Positions 11,640 through 25,100 of a stretch of 64,000 bases of DNA are shown one piece after another; the stretch's first letter is position 1; each line of letters starts with the position of its first letter. The notes under the pieces were generated by a model. It worked only from the letters and a program-made list of their open reading frames with translations. It searched no databases and was not told where the DNA came from. The translations under genes were made by a program, and so were the position numbers. The DNA comes from Ailanthus altissimus (Eukaryota; Streptophyta; Magnoliopsida; Sapindales; Simaroubaceae). Location of the stretch: the NCBI GenBank assembly GCA_946807835.1, contig OX327693.1:1071501-1135500 (forward strand), read 5' to 3'.

Positions 11640-14590
11640 AGGTGGATGCCCAACTGATAAATAAAGAATATTATAAAATTAAATCAAATTCCAGAGCTAT
11701 TATGAAATGTAGGCAAGATAATAAAAAAATGGTGAAGCTACATGATTAAAATTTCAGTCTTCAAATTTTAGATATCCAAAAATAATAATAATATAAAAGA
11801 ACACGGAGATCTTGACTACTTGCATTTCATCTTTTAATCTAGCAAGTCTCTTATGCAAATGTATATCCTGGTTCAGATTAAATAGTTTCATATGCTCCCA
11901 TAAAGATGTATGCACATGTAATTACAGAGTAAATATCATTTTACTTGAAACGACACTAACAATATCTTGACAAACTTCCAAAACAATAAATCAAGAAGGC
12001 AAAACAACTAATTGAAACAATAAAACAATAAACTGTCCAAGATCTACCAAAAGGGTATAGCAGTTGAAACTGATATTACCACTATTGAGTTAATCCAACT
12101 TTATTGACATAATTGAAAGAAGCATCTCATCATCAATGGTGAGAAATCATTTTGAGAATATACATAAATCTGCTAAAAGAACTAATTCCTACTACCAAAT
12201 GCATATTCAAACCACAAAAAAAAAAAAAAATTGATTTCGAGAAAGACATCCATGATGTTTAATGCAATAAGAATTTTTTTCTACCTCTTCAGCTTTGGTG
12301 CAAAGAGTATGGGATTGTACCTGCAAAATTAGCACAACTTCATTTTTTAATTTGCCAAGAATTGTTGAACTTTACACATTAAATTACAGATTGTACATGA
12401 AAATAGTGCCTCATGAGTATCTCCATTTTAGAAGTTCTCACCTTCATCGGTGCAGTGTTTTTTAAGTTGACTTTTTAACAGTAGTTATATCTTTCCTTCT
12501 AGAGTTGAAGTTCCTTTGTTATCTCAAATCATGAATACCTTGGACGCATTAGAGACTTTCACTCTGTTACTTGGTGCTTCAGTCATCCTCATCACATCTC
12601 TGTTACTTGGTGCTTCATTTTGTTATCTATGACGAATTAACCACGTCTCTGAAAACATTATATTCAATCTTCACCTGCAATAGACTTACAATTATCATTT
12701 CATTTAATATGTCAAAACAAACTAGGGACATTCTCTGCTGTTGTTTATCAGTGAAAGAATCAATATATCCAACATAACAGAATTGGGTTCTTTTCCACAG
12801 AAATTGGAAACTACATTGACTACAAGAATAATTCATGACAGAAGCAAAACTAGAAGCAAGAATAAAAACTACAAGTCAAGGGTATCATATAGAAATAAAA
12901 GGCAAAGAACATAAAATAAATATGAAAGTATTTGGAGGCAAGCAAAGAACACAAACTAACTAGTATAGTTCTATTAGGCATATCTAACCAACCAGTAATG
13001 TCTCTAAAGAAGCTGTAGTAGACAGCTGGAATCAGATGAGTCAAATCTAATTTCAATACTACCAGAGGACTTTTCTTATCTTGTATTTTATCAACCATCA
13101 AACAAATGAAAAGGAAAAACATTTAATAAGATCCAAACTGTCCATTTAAGGGAAGTTTCATCTAAAAGAAACATTTGTAGAGACCTACCACTTACAGAAC
13201 AAATATTATAATCTCAAACCAAGAAGATAAAAATACCCCAGTTGCTATTTACTACAAAAATCAATAAAAGAAGGAAGATCTTGCTATGAACAAGTAGATA
13301 TTTCAAGCTTAAGAGCTCACTTCAGCTCAAGCTAGTGCCATATTGCTTCACAAGAATGCTAATTCAAAGATTTAACACCCTCAAACTAGTTTGTAGCACT
13401 GAGTTCATCTTGTTCTTTTCTATAAATTCACCTGAATTTATTTTAAAGAAAAAGAATGGCCCATGTGATTAAACAGATGAAAAGAATTTGATAAGCAATT
13501 AGCATTGAGTCAAAATTGTATCTTCAAATCCAAATAATAATTAATCAAATTTCTTAAATTTCTGGTGAATCACCTTTGATCTGTTTTATCAATAAAATTA
13601 GGTGTCATGGTTACAACTAGATCTTCATAGCTTAGAAAACAATTGGGGAAAGCAAATAAGTTCTAATATAGCACTTCCCAGGAAAGAATAAATCTGACTC
13701 CAAAGACACAAGATAACAGTTTTCTCCTACCTTCGGTTCAAAGAACTTGATTCCCTGCTTAACAAGATGAAACACCATTGCTCCCCTAATTTTTGGATTA
13801 GAACAACTCCTTAACAAAGAAAAAGAAATTCCAATAAGATCATAAGTGCCATGACCAGAGCATCAGAAATATAACTTATGGTAAACTTGAATAGTTGCAT
13901 GTATAGCTAATAAGACCACTAATTTAAAGATGTAAACAAAAAAGAAGAAATAATATGACAAACTAAGTCAAAGAGGAAGTCAAATTTCTAACTGCAAGTT
14001 CAAAAACTAGATTTAAGGCCAAGAATAGACATCTAGAAATTCTGGAAATTCTACTAACTAGCTGTACACATGAAAATAAAAATCCATTTGACGGAACAAA
14101 AAAATATTCGTCACCTAAATGAACAAGTTAAAACTAAAAACTCAAAAAGCTCTTACAATTGTTCAAAATTCTATTCAGCAAACGAGTGGTGCTGCAAATA
14201 GAATAAAAACTATCTTCACATGAAATTAAAGAAAGAATATATAATATCAATTGTTATTAACAGAATTGAAAATAATTCTATTTAGCAAAAGACTACTTTT
14301 GAGCATGCATAGTAAGTAAAAGTTTATCTGTCCTAACATCCTACACCAACTTTGGTTCAATATCAGGTACAATATCGTGAGAACCTGGCATAAAATAATA
14401 TCACTATCACACACCAATACAAGCCAATATCTTACCAAGGAAATGGAGAAACAAAAAATAATTTTGAAAGGCAATTCTCTTGTTGTGGAAAAAATTTATA
14501 ATTTTCACAAACGATTTAAGTCTTGGAAATTTCAGCCATTGCAGATCTAATTAACTTACAGTAGATAAAACTTAGATTATAGGTTGAATG
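11640..14590. other. Intron-like or intergenic DNA, no gene recognised
   Basis: About 3 kb of A/T-rich sequence. Only short chance-like frames occur, such as 12850-13122 and 13632-13817 on the minus strand, the latter with the phrase HLVKQGIKFFEPKVGE that I do not recognise. Near 12555-12620 a phrase (TCTGTTACTTGGTGCTTCA) is repeated twice. It could be the decayed remainder of the EF-P-like gene to its right, but I could not find its later exons here. Confidence 0.4.
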
Positions 14591-14595
14591 TGCAG

Positions 14596-15362
14596 TTAAA
14601 AAATTACTGTAGTTTCCACATGAAAAGTTCTCTCAACTGTAGTTCCTATCATGTAATTCCGAAGCCTGATCCTCACAAATGGTGCTCCCTTCCCTGGTTT
14701 CACATGAAGAAACTTTACAAAACTTAACACAAATTTAAGCACACTATTTAAATGTTCTACACAAAAAAAGAATTATATACCCAAAACACGCCAAGGAGCT
14801 CCATCCACTACAATGTTGGCGCCCACTTTGATATTGTAGGAAGTAATCGTCTAAAACCCTGCTAAGCAAAACCACAAACACTTAATAATCATACATCAAT
14901 TTATGAGCCCATAATAGATTACATAGCAACTGAAGTGGGAATGGGGAGTGATTACAATAATTCTACAGATTATTAAACCAAACTCCTAAAATTTAAACAA
15001 ATTGACAAACTTTGAAGCCCTAAATTGAAACATTCGAACAATAAAGGCAGAAAAATGACAATAACATAACACATAAATGAAGTTATTGAAAGTAATAAAA
15101 ACCCTAATTATCAAATCTTCTCCACTGATTCTTCTCTCCCTTCGGTTTCACTCTCTTTGAGAATGGGTTAAAGATTGAATACTTAGCGGTTCAGGCGTTG
15201 ATGTAAAACAAGAATATCGGTGATTATAGAAGATTGGATGGTTGCGGTTGGCTATCCGTGTGTTTTTCAGCATGAAATTCGACGATCAGACGCCTTCTTA
15301 CCGCCGAAGTCGATGGCAAATAGACGAGCGATTTTGTTAAGGACCTTGACAGAGGTGAACAT
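14596..15362 (-). pseudogene. Partial chloroplast-type elongation factor P-like gene, probably a pseudogene
   Basis: EF-P binds the ribosome and relieves stalling at proline-rich stretches; plants have organellar EF-P-like proteins. On the minus strand 14781-14850 encodes TITSYNIKVGANIVVDGAPWRV, and 14596-14712 encodes [20 protein letters not shown], followed by TTVERTF. Together these match the EF-P N-terminal KOW-like domain with its [19 protein letters not shown] signature. The exon between acceptor TTTTAG and donor GGGTATAT is plausible. The next exon, however, does not join in frame at the visible AG, and the frame stops right after VETTVIF, so the two OB-fold domains are missing. A short possible first exon (15302-15362, MFTSVKVLNKIARLF then a GTAAG donor) is tentative. 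I infer a truncated pseudogene. Confidence 0.6.
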
Positions 15363-15439
15363 TGCAGTGGTGGCGGTGGGAGTGGGTGATCGATTTGGAG
15401 TGGGGGGTGGGACAGTGAAGAGAGGCCGTGGATTTTAGA

Positions 15440-16732
15440 GGAGAGTCTTCGAAGCGTTGAATGATGATAATATCGATTGTCAACGGAAACGCACGCACTT
15501 ATGGGAAAATATATTTAATTTTATAATTTTAAATTATTTTTAATAATTACATTATTTAAATAAATTTTAACTTTCTAAAATTATAATATTACTAATTTAT
15601 TGATAATTCATTTTAACTGACATTTTATATATATTTAATATTATGACATCAATAATTTATTTTTTTATTAATATAATTTAAAAAAATGTTAATAATATAA
15701 TATTGATGAAAACTATTTTTATAATAGTGTCATTACCATTTATATTGTTTTGTTGGTTTAGGCAGCATCAACATTAATTTAAGAGCACCTTAAAGTGGAG
15801 TCTACCATGACCATAAATCACCTTAAATGATATCAAAGCCGAGAGCAAAAACTTTCCCAGAACTTGTTGTAATCTGACCGCCACTTACAGCCCCATAACT
15901 CCCGTTACGCCTAGTTGGGTTCTGAACGTTTGATTTGTTGGCCACCTTATTTGATGTTTGCACCCTTTGAAATTCAGCAAGAAGCAAGCTTACATTCTAC
16001 ACCAATTTTCAAACTCTTGTCACCAAATTACCATGATATAGTGCATTTCAGTAGTTTTAACAACTCCACAAAATCACCAAGAAGATTTCCAAATTTAGAG
16101 TAGGAAAAATCTGAAAATATTTAAGCAAGAAACTCCCCACATCCATGATGTGAAGAAAAATTTAAACAGAAAATATTGACCGTTTCTCTTAAAATATTCA
16201 TATTATTTATTTAAATAAAATAATATCAGATGAATATTAAAAAGAGATCGAAATATATTATTAGATAATCAAATAAATATTTAATAAACATAAACTAATA
16301 ATTTTGTGAAATTAAAGAATCAGAGATGACAAAAGGGACAAAATTTGAGTAATTAATGAGCCGAGAACAATTGATAGATTAAAGAAGAGATAAAAGTTAT
16401 TATTTTAATTTTTTTTATTTAAGGTTATAACCAAAGTAATATCGTTTGGTCTTTTTTTTAGAAAACAAAATTATAAATAGTCGTGAATACCTTAATAAGT
16501 ATCCATATGATATTTCACCAAAACTATACCCATCCCAAACTTGTTGTAGGTTTTAACTTTATATACTAAATCTGTCTCAAACTCACTTGAAGCTTTATCA
16601 AATCGTTTTTAACATGGCATATTCTAGTAGGTTTACGAATTTGTAAGTCATTTTTTCATCCATATGCCATATTTTGTTGAAGCAAATTTTGAAACTATTG
16701 TTAAAAATGAAGCTTACGTGCTATTCTAATAT
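15440..16732. other. AT-rich intergenic DNA, no gene seen
   Basis: No protein family is recognised. The open frame at 15915-16103 sits in slightly GC-richer DNA (15770-16110) but has no motif I know. Long A/T tracts flank it. Confidence 0.4.
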
Positions 16733-18600
16733 TGTATAAATATTAATTTTTTAATATTTATACAATAAATTTTTTGAATTAAATCATTAATATTTAATTA
16801 TATATATGATAAGATACTTGTAATATTTTAGATATTATATAATTTAAAAGAGTTCAGATTTTATCTAAAGGAGTTTAGCTAGTACTTAAGAGTTAGTAAT
16901 GTTGAGAGTTATAATTACTAAGAATTAGCACTACTAAGAGTTAGTAGGTTATAAGAGTCAGCAAAATCTAAAGAGATAGAGCCTTATTTGAAATAGGAAA
17001 AAAAACGTAAGGATATATTAGTGTCGCGGATATCAGGCCATGCACTTCAATTTGACACCCCTATGGCATCAATTAACCACAGCCTTGATACCCCTTTTAT
17101 TCTATGCGCAGCAAAAAATCATAACTCACCATAAGTAAGAACATATAAGATCAATACACCAATAAAAATTAAAAAAAATAAACCAATCAACAAGACATAA
17201 GATATACGTGATTCGGCCCAAAATTATTTACGTCCACGGAGGATCCATAATCCAGCTTCTTATTATTGATATAGATCACTAAGTATCTTTTTACATCATT
17301 AATGATCCCATAAAACCCCTTAGTATCTCCTATAGAGACATCTAAGTATCTACCATTGATCACCATGACTCCCTAAGACCTCTTAGTATCTCCTTATAAG
17401 AGATTTTTATAAGGAATATAAGAATAGCCTAAGCATTTAAGCCAAAAATATCTATGGTGTTTTTTTTGTTCACTTAACAATCAGAAGAAAATACTCCCCA
17501 AAGGTTACACCCTAGTGCGTGGTGCACTTAGTGCCTACCTAGCTCCTCTATTATCTCTTATGGTTACATCTTGAAACCTTAGATACTTTTTTTTTTTTAT
17601 GTTTAGAAGGGTTTATATAGTAAATAAAATACTCTTAAAAATCCTAATTACTTGTAGAAGTCCTAATTTCACTTAAGAAATCAATTGAGTTAAAATAGGA
17701 AATATCCTAAATGTGTACTTGACTTTATAATGTCTCTCTTTTTGGTATTCATCTAAATTCTTGTCCATATAAAATTGTTGAATTACCAATTTCTAACAAT
17801 TAGCAATTACATAGTTGTAAGTAGTTGTAAATAGTGCTAAAAAATGTCATTGTGTAAGTATGTGTCTCAAACTTCATGTTCTTGATCTATCTTCACTGAT
17901 ATAGGTCTATCGGTGAAATTTTTTTCATATGTAGATTAATGTATATTTATATCTGAACGGTCTAAATAGTTAGTATTAATAAACTATGAGCTTAGTGGAA
18001 ACTTGTATAGATATACGGGTATTTAGTAAGGACTATATACTGAACAGACTCAATGAGAACCTCTAATAGACATTTCATAAAGCCGTTAATAAAAGTCATC
18101 TCGAGTTGAGTAGTATTTGTGGTCCTTGACTTGAGTACCACAGTTGATTTATGAATGATCTACCATACTTAGGTTCCACACATGTCAGAGATCTGTCATA
18201 GTCAAACTGCTGGGTATCGCTAGGTATGGTCCAATGCTCATTAAATTCAATGTGTATAGATATGGGATTCGTCAACTCATAATGGTGAGTTATACATCCT
18301 ATACTCCAAATATTTTTAAAAGTCTTTTGGCCATATGCATTTTACCCAAGAAAGAGTTTTCCATGGAATAAACAATACTTCAAAAGTGTTTACGAATATT
18401 GTTTATTAAAATACGTATCTTGAGATAAGTTTAGGGTTGAACAGATGGAGACTTGACAGTGGTGATCTATGTCTCTACTCTTCCAACATCTAAATAACGG
18501 AAAGATTATATAAATATGTGTTAACCTTAACTTGTATGGTTTAAAGCGTGACTTTATAATTTTTGTAATGTGTGTGTAAAGCATTGTTTATAAATTTAAA
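16733..18600. repeat. Dispersed repeat R, copy 1 (split by a solo LTR)
   Basis: Excluding the inserted LTR at 17022-17798, this block matches 33060-33990 in the same orientation. Shared landmarks are the palindromic ATATTTATACAATAAAT start, the phrases AGTTGTAAATAGTGCTAA and TATAGATATACGGGTATT, and a stretch around 18100-18300 (CTCGAGTTGAGTAGTATT...GACTCATAATGGTGAG type). No protein frame is visible in either copy. It is probably non-coding retroelement DNA (an LTR or large non-coding internal region), class unknown. Confidence 0.65.
17022..17798 (-). mobile_element. Solo copia-type LTR with perfect 5-bp target duplication
   Basis: The 777-bp block starts TGTCGCGG and ends TTTCTAACA and is flanked on both sides by ATTAG (17017-17021 and 17799-17803). 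The homologous repeat at 33060-33990 lacks it. Read on the minus strand it starts TGTTAGAAATTGGTAATTC and contains GGATCCTCCGTGGACG, which matches the LTRs of the gag-only elements at 42379 and 52076 and of the LTR at 62750. No internal region remains, so it is a solo LTR left by recombination between two LTRs. Confidence 0.85.
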
Positions 18601-19638
18601 AAGAGTTTAGTAAAAAAAATAAGTATAAACTTAAACAATCTCATAATATATGATACACTCGTTAAACATTGAGATAACGCATCCAATCAAAGGATCCAAT
18701 TTAAAAAAAATTTAAAATATAAAAATTATTTTAAATCTCTTAAAAAATTGACAGAATTTAAGTATTAAATTTAAAAATTTGATAAATAACAAATAAGAAT
18801 TATTATTTTAACTTTTAATTATTATCGCATGCTATTAATATCTTGGCATATGGCAAGAGAATAGTTCATTCAACGAGACAACTTATTTTATCGTATTAAG
18901 TTAGAAGCATAAGGAGGTTGCATATGGATTGCAAATGTAAAACAATTTTTTTAAAGCTTCAATTTGGTCAATTAAAGTGCAAAGTCATGTCATGCTTTTG
19001 TACAAGTACGAGGTGACCATTAACAAATGCTTTAAAAATTATTTTGGCCATCAATTATTTTTGTATTTCGCCAACTTATTACCCATGCCGCTAAACTAGC
19101 AACATGCTTCTTTTTTTTTAGGCCACTAATTGGAATTTTAGTGGTTATAACGAGGGGCATTATGCTTATAAATAGGGGCTTTGGGCATTTTAAATGGAAG
19201 TAAGTAAAGTTACATAACAAGATAAATACTTAGTTAATTAGCCTGTTAAAAATAACATAAAAGCAAGAAGCTGCTTTATAGGATTCCTGCTGAGATAAAA
19301 AATTATTATTTTAGTCCCGTAATTTCACAAGAGTTATGGATTAAAATTATTAGCAAGAACATTTTAAATTAAATTTTAAAAATAAAAATTATCATGAATT
19401 GTCTTTAAAAGTAATTTAAAATTTTATTAATCTAATAAGATTAAATTATGTGTATTTTATTTTTCTGTGTTTTTTTTATGTGCAATTTGAAAATATATTA
19501 AAATTAAAATTAAAAATATATACATTCGCCTTATGTACAACACATTTATAAATATAAATATTAAAATCCTTCCTCATAAGTGATTTAAGATGAAGTATAA
19601 CAATGATTGTTGGCATGCGGTGGAAATTGTTATTTTTG

Positions 19639-19639
<1 letters not shown>
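18601..19639. other. AT-rich intergenic DNA, no gene seen
   Basis: No coding potential beyond short chance frames and no inverted or direct repeat that I could recognise. Confidence 0.4.

Positions 19640-19674
<35 letters not shown>
19640..19674. repeat. (TA)n microsatellite
   Basis: Uninterrupted dinucleotide run of about 17 units. Confidence 0.95.
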
Positions 19675-19677
<3 letters not shown>

Positions 19678-19714
19678 AAAGGACTATTACCATGGTCAAA
19701 GAAAATTAGGCACT

Positions 19715-20298
19715 TAGGTAGCGTTTATTTTTTTGATGAATGCTGAATATAGTTGGATGATTGAATTTCAATAACCTGTTTGTTTTCTGCTTAACATTTG
19801 AATATAACTATTAAATTGTTTGTTTCTTTCAATTAAAAAGTAATTGAAAACTAATATTTTTACATTTGTACCTTTTAAACTTTCAATGTTAAATTAATAG
19901 TAAAAAATTTAGAAATGTATGAATAAATAATATTTTCTATATAAATTAATATTAAAATAGTGTAAATTTAAATGTCACAGCAAATTTTTATGACATATGA
20001 TTTTTTTTAAGTTGTAAGATAATTTTAATAGTTCTAATTTATAACAATAACAATATAAGAAAAAATTAATCGTTCTAATTTATAACAATATAGATATGTT
20101 TATATCTATATCTATATAAAACTAAATAATTTACACTTTTTATATTCAGTCAAAATGTCAACAAAATTTTACTTTTTTTAATTCAACTAAAATTGATTTA
20201 AAATTTCTATTAAATTAGAAAATGAACACACTTAATGACTGAATAAATTAAATTAAACCTTATTCAGCATGAAGCCAAAAAAAATAAACAGGCCCTTA
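19715..20298. mobile_element. hAT-like MITE
   Basis: The left end reads TAGGTAGCGTTTATTTTTTT followed by GATGAATGCTGAAT. The reverse complement of the right end reads TAAGGGCCTGTTTATTTTTT followed by TTGGCTTCATGCTGAAT. These are imperfect terminal inverted repeats of the TAGGG...GTTT type common in plant hAT non-autonomous elements. The interior is A/T-rich and non-coding. The expected 8-bp target duplication is not clean, so the class is an inference. Confidence 0.6.
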
Positions 20299-20877
20299 CA
20301 CTGTAAGAGTCATTCTCAAAGAGTGCAAATGACTTACAATCGAATGATTAGAGTAAGCAGACACGTAAACATGATGAATTTATCAATAATGATTTAAGCA
20401 TAATAAAATAAAAGGTACAAATTTTTATAAATAACTTATATTACGGATGCCTAATGTCCCATGTTGCCTATTAATTGTGAAATAAAATAACAAAAAAAAT
20501 AATAAGTTCAATTAGGCATGATAGCCAGCATACCATCAAAGTATTCTCTTGTGTTGGAATTTCACTAGTAGTTCGAAAAGATAATTGATCATTTATTTGC
20601 AGAGTTCTATAAAATTGTACAAGGATAATGAAAAATATTATTTTAGAACACACATATATATATACACACACAAGCAAAAGTATTCCATTTAATGTAATTA
20701 CCTCTACACGTTTATCATATAAAACTTTCTTCTACTTGTGTCTTGATTTCTTAAAAAGTGTAAATTGTTTTCTTCTACTTCGTAGATGATCTTGATCTCG
20801 AGCGATAATTGGATAAAGTATGCTTGGTGTGTATATTATTGCTACAACTCTAAAGAACAGTAGACGTTTCATTGCTT
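20299..20877. other. Intergenic DNA, no gene seen
   Basis: The only long frame (20471-20677, minus strand) has no recognisable motif. Confidence 0.4.
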
Positions 20878-21447
20878 TGTTGCGTTATAAACGTTCAAAA
20901 TAACAATTAGTGTTATTATTAATTGTTATGTAAACAGTTGTTGAATAATTGAAAAATAAATAACTACTAATATTAATAATGGAATATAATATTATAATAA
21001 GACAACTAATCAATCAATTATTTAATACAATATGTAAAAATAAAAAGAATATTATATTTAACGAGGTTCAATAATATTACCTATATTTTTGGGTGTTGTT
21101 AAAATAAATTTACTATTTTCCAAGAGAAGTTATAAAATTTATAGATCAATATACAAATTTCAAACTGAAAATACTCAAATAGTAGTGTCAATTCTATAGT
21201 TACTTAAACAATAGAGTATTACTACAAATATCTAAGAATATAAAAAAAAATTAAACTATTACAAATTTTAGGGGTTTATATATAAAATTTTTAAATTATA
21301 AAGTTCTCATTGAGAGATTCTACAATTGAGGGAGAGAAAAGAATTATTCTAAGAAATAACAAATAACTAAAAGGGTCTTATATAAGTTCAACCAAACCAC
21401 TCCATGACATCTCCACCAATGCGGGACTAGTATAATTGGCATATAAG
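20878..21447 (-). mobile_element. LTR of copia-A family, lacking its last bases
   Basis: It aligns by eye along its length with the 5' LTR of copia-A (26363-26969), sharing TGTTGC at the left end, the ATTTAACGAGGTT phrase, CAATAGAGTATTACTACAAAT, and the CTCATTGAGAGAT...GAGGG segment. The last bases (the TTTCAACA end) are replaced by unrelated sequence. It may be the displaced 3' LTR of copia-A or a separate truncated copy. Confidence 0.75.
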
Positions 21448-21956
21448 CTAACTAGATCTTGTGAATTCATATTGAATATTTGACGATACATTCCGTAGCT
21501 TGCTAAAAAATTGATCCTTATTCACCAACCACACATTGTCTAACCAAATCCAATTCTCTCTCAATATGTTCCTTACAAAATTTGATTCGTGCAGATTCTT
21601 CCCCTAACTAACGAAGAGATCTCAATAGAATTGCCACATATGAAATTGAGCACAATTTTGCAAATAAGAGTAACTTTATTATTATTTAGATATTGTGATT
21701 AAAAAAATGTACGAGATTATAAACTTGAAAATAAGGATTGGGTTGCGTCATATATATGAAAGAGTATACAATAATGATGTATTTGGTGAATCAAATATCA
21801 CAGTCTAAAAAATAAAGAACCGTTCTGATTAGTTGATAATATTAATTAAATGAAAATCTTGTAAAAGATTCATGTGAAAAAGTTTCAGTAACTCCTAATT
21901 TATGTCGAGTAGACCTTATTTTTGAGAAAATTCTTAATGACCTTCTTCTTACAAGC
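21448..21956. other. Unidentified DNA between two LTR pieces
   Basis: This 509-bp stretch separates two LTR pieces of the same family. It is not LTR sequence. On the minus strand around 21530-21640 a frame with the phrase [19 protein letters not shown] is visible but is broken by stops on both sides, and I do not recognise it. It could be a small gene fragment or filler DNA. Confidence 0.35.
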
Positions 21957-22153
21957 TTCTGGGGTTTATATGTAAAATTTTTAAACTATAAGGTTCTTAT
22001 TTAGAGATCCTATAAATTGAGGGGAAAGAAAAGAATTGTTCAAATAGACAACAAATAACCAAGAGGACCTTATCTTATACAAGCCCATCCAAGGCACCCC
22101 TATGCCATCTTCCTATGGGATTGGCACAATTGGCATATGAGCTAATTTCAATA
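21957..22153 (-). mobile_element. Truncated 3' LTR of copia-A
   Basis: On the minus strand it starts TATTGAAATTAGC (the intact LTR starts TGTTGAAATTGGC) directly after the polypurine tract AAGGTGGAGATT. It matches the first roughly 200 bp of the 5' LTR and then stops at 21957. Confidence 0.8.
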
Positions 22154-25100
22154 AATCTCCACCTTGGCAAATATGTCAATCCTCCACAAAGTTATGTTTT
22201 TTCTCAAAATTCTCTATCTAAATGCAATGCCTCCAAATTTGCACTCGATGGCACTATCAAACTCGAACTACATTAATCAAGTTCAAATAATGATTGAACT
22301 GGATCGCTATCACTACCTTAATTAACATATCTGCGGGATTCTCTATAGTCCTAATTTTCTGAAGTGAGATTCTTCCTTCTTTAATGATCTCCCACATAAA
22401 ATGATACCAAACATTAATATGCTTCATTCAAACATGGTTTTCTCTATAGTCCCAATTTTTTGGAATCTTCATATGACCAATTTTTAACTTATCCAATAAT
22501 CCCTATAACCAAATAACTTTCTTTACAATCTCTGTAACTATAATGTACTCTATCTTTCTTGTAGACAAAGTAACTATAGACTATAAAGTAAACTTTCAAC
22601 TCGCAAGTGCTATCGTAAAAGTAAACATATAATCCGTTGTCGACCAATATTTATCCAAATCACAAGCATAATCAGAATCAACATAACCAATAGCACATTG
22701 ATCATATATATCATCTCTCTAAAAGATTAAGACAACATCTATGATTTTTAATAAATACCGCAGAATCCATTTCACAGCTTGTCAATGTCTGTTACTAAGA
22801 TCATACATATACTTGTGCACTACTCCAACTGCATGTAAAATGTCGGGTCTCATACATACCATAGCGTACATCAGGATATCAATTGCATTAGCATATAGAA
22901 TTCGAGACATACACACGCGTTCCTTATATAAACTAGGAGATGAAAATGCACTAAGCTTCATATGAGAAGCAAATAGGATACTTATAGGTTTTGACTTTTT
23001 TGAAATGTTAACAAATTATAATACCTTCTTCAAATATTGCTTCCGAGTCAAACAAATTGTGCCTCCTTCTTTGTCTCTACTATTCTCTATGCTTAGTATC
23101 TTTCTAGATTTACTCAAATTTTTTCTCTTAAACTCTCGGTTTAACTAAGTCTTTAAATTTTTAATTTCTTTGACATTCGTCGAAGTTATAAACTTGTCAT
23201 TGACATACAAGAGTAAATGAATGAAAGAACCATTATGTAGTCTCTGAAAATACACACAATGAACAAATTTACTTCTTGTATACCTCTACCCTATCATAAA
23301 CTAATCAAATAGCTTATACCACTGTCTCGAAGATTGCTTTAAACAATAAAGTGATCTTTAGTTTGCAAACTAATTTTTCTTACTAGCAACTTTGAATCCC
23401 TTTGGCTGAGTCATATAGATTTTCTCTTCCAAGTCTTAATGTAAAAAAATAGTTTTTACATCGAGTTAAATTAGTTTCATATTTAATTGAGTTATCAAGG
23501 CCAATAATTTTTTAATGGAAGAATGTGTCACTATTGAAAAAATACCTCATTATAGTCAATTCCTTCATTCTGTATGTACTATTTAGCCACCAACCTTGCC
23601 TTGTAGTAGATGTCATTTTTGTCAGAAAATTCATCTTTCTTTGCATATACTCATTTGCACCCAATTGCTTTCTTACCCCTCAGTAGTTGAGCTAACTCCT
23701 AAGTTTTATTCTTCTAAAGAAACTGCATATCTTCCACTGATTAACTTTAGAACATCTAACTTTCTCTCTATAAGTGGAAGGAACATTATCATCAATAACT
23801 AGAAGTGCATAGGCCGCCATATCAACAAATCAAGTAGGTCTCCGAATCTTATGTCTTGGTTTATTAACTGCAATAGATTCTTGTTGCTGTTGAGGTTCCT
23901 GAATATAATCTTCTTCATCATCTCTTAAAACCTCATTTGTCATAGAATTACCATTATTTGTCTCAACAGATCTAACTGGGTTTAATGTGGTTGTTTCCAA
24001 CTCTACTTGCTGCTGAGTATACTTCACCTATTACGAAATACTATTCACTGTTGTCTAGTTTTTTGATTTTTTCAACATAGAAGACTTATCAAATATTATA
24101 TCTCTACTAGATACAATCTTCATTGAACTCGGACACCAAAGATGATATCATTTCACTCCTGAAGAAAATCCCAAGAAAATTGCCTTATTGACTCTAGAAT
24201 CTAATTTTGATTCTTTCACATGATAATATGCACTAGAACCAAATAAATGTAAGGAATTATAACCAGAAACAAGTTATCTAGACTAAAGCTTAATGGAGTT
24301 CTATCACCAATAACAGTTGACAGTAGACAATTAATGAGATGATATGCATAAATCACAACCTCAGCCTAAAACTCATTACTTAACCCAACATTGGACAACA
24401 TACACCGAACTTTCTTCAACAATGTCTAGTTCATGCGTTCTGCCATCTCATTCTACTGTGGTGTACCTCTACAGTAAAAATACATACAATACTCTCATCT
24501 TGACATAATTTCAAGAACTAATCACTGCAATACTCACCACAATTATCTATTTTGAGATACTTGATTTTCCTGCTAGTTTATATCTCAACCATCTTTTTCC
24601 ATTTAAGAAAAATACTAAGTACATCATTTTTAGATTTCAAAATGTACACCTAAGGTCTTCTAGAAAAGGCATAAAAAAAATAACATAATAACGTCTACAT
24701 CCTATAGATGTAGCCTAAGAAGGTCCTAACACATTTAAGTGAACATAATTAAGAATATCCTTGGTATTATGAATATCAGTGCCAAACTTTCGCTCTTTTC
24801 TGCTTTTTCAAAGCACAATGTTCATAGAAGTCAAGCTTACAAGTCTTTGAACATTTTAATAAGTCTCTTTTCACCAAATTGAATAAGGCCTTTTCACATG
24901 CATACCTCAACTAGTGATCTTTGAATTTGCATTATTATCAGAAACTGTGTTCACTAATCTAATCACTGTACTACCATCATAGTAATATAAATTGTTTCTC
25001 TCGACTCTTTTTAAAGTCACAAGAGCGCCTGAAGTAACCCTTAAAATTTCATCTCTATAGACATAATACCGTTTATAGATTCTAAGGCTCCCAAAGAGAT

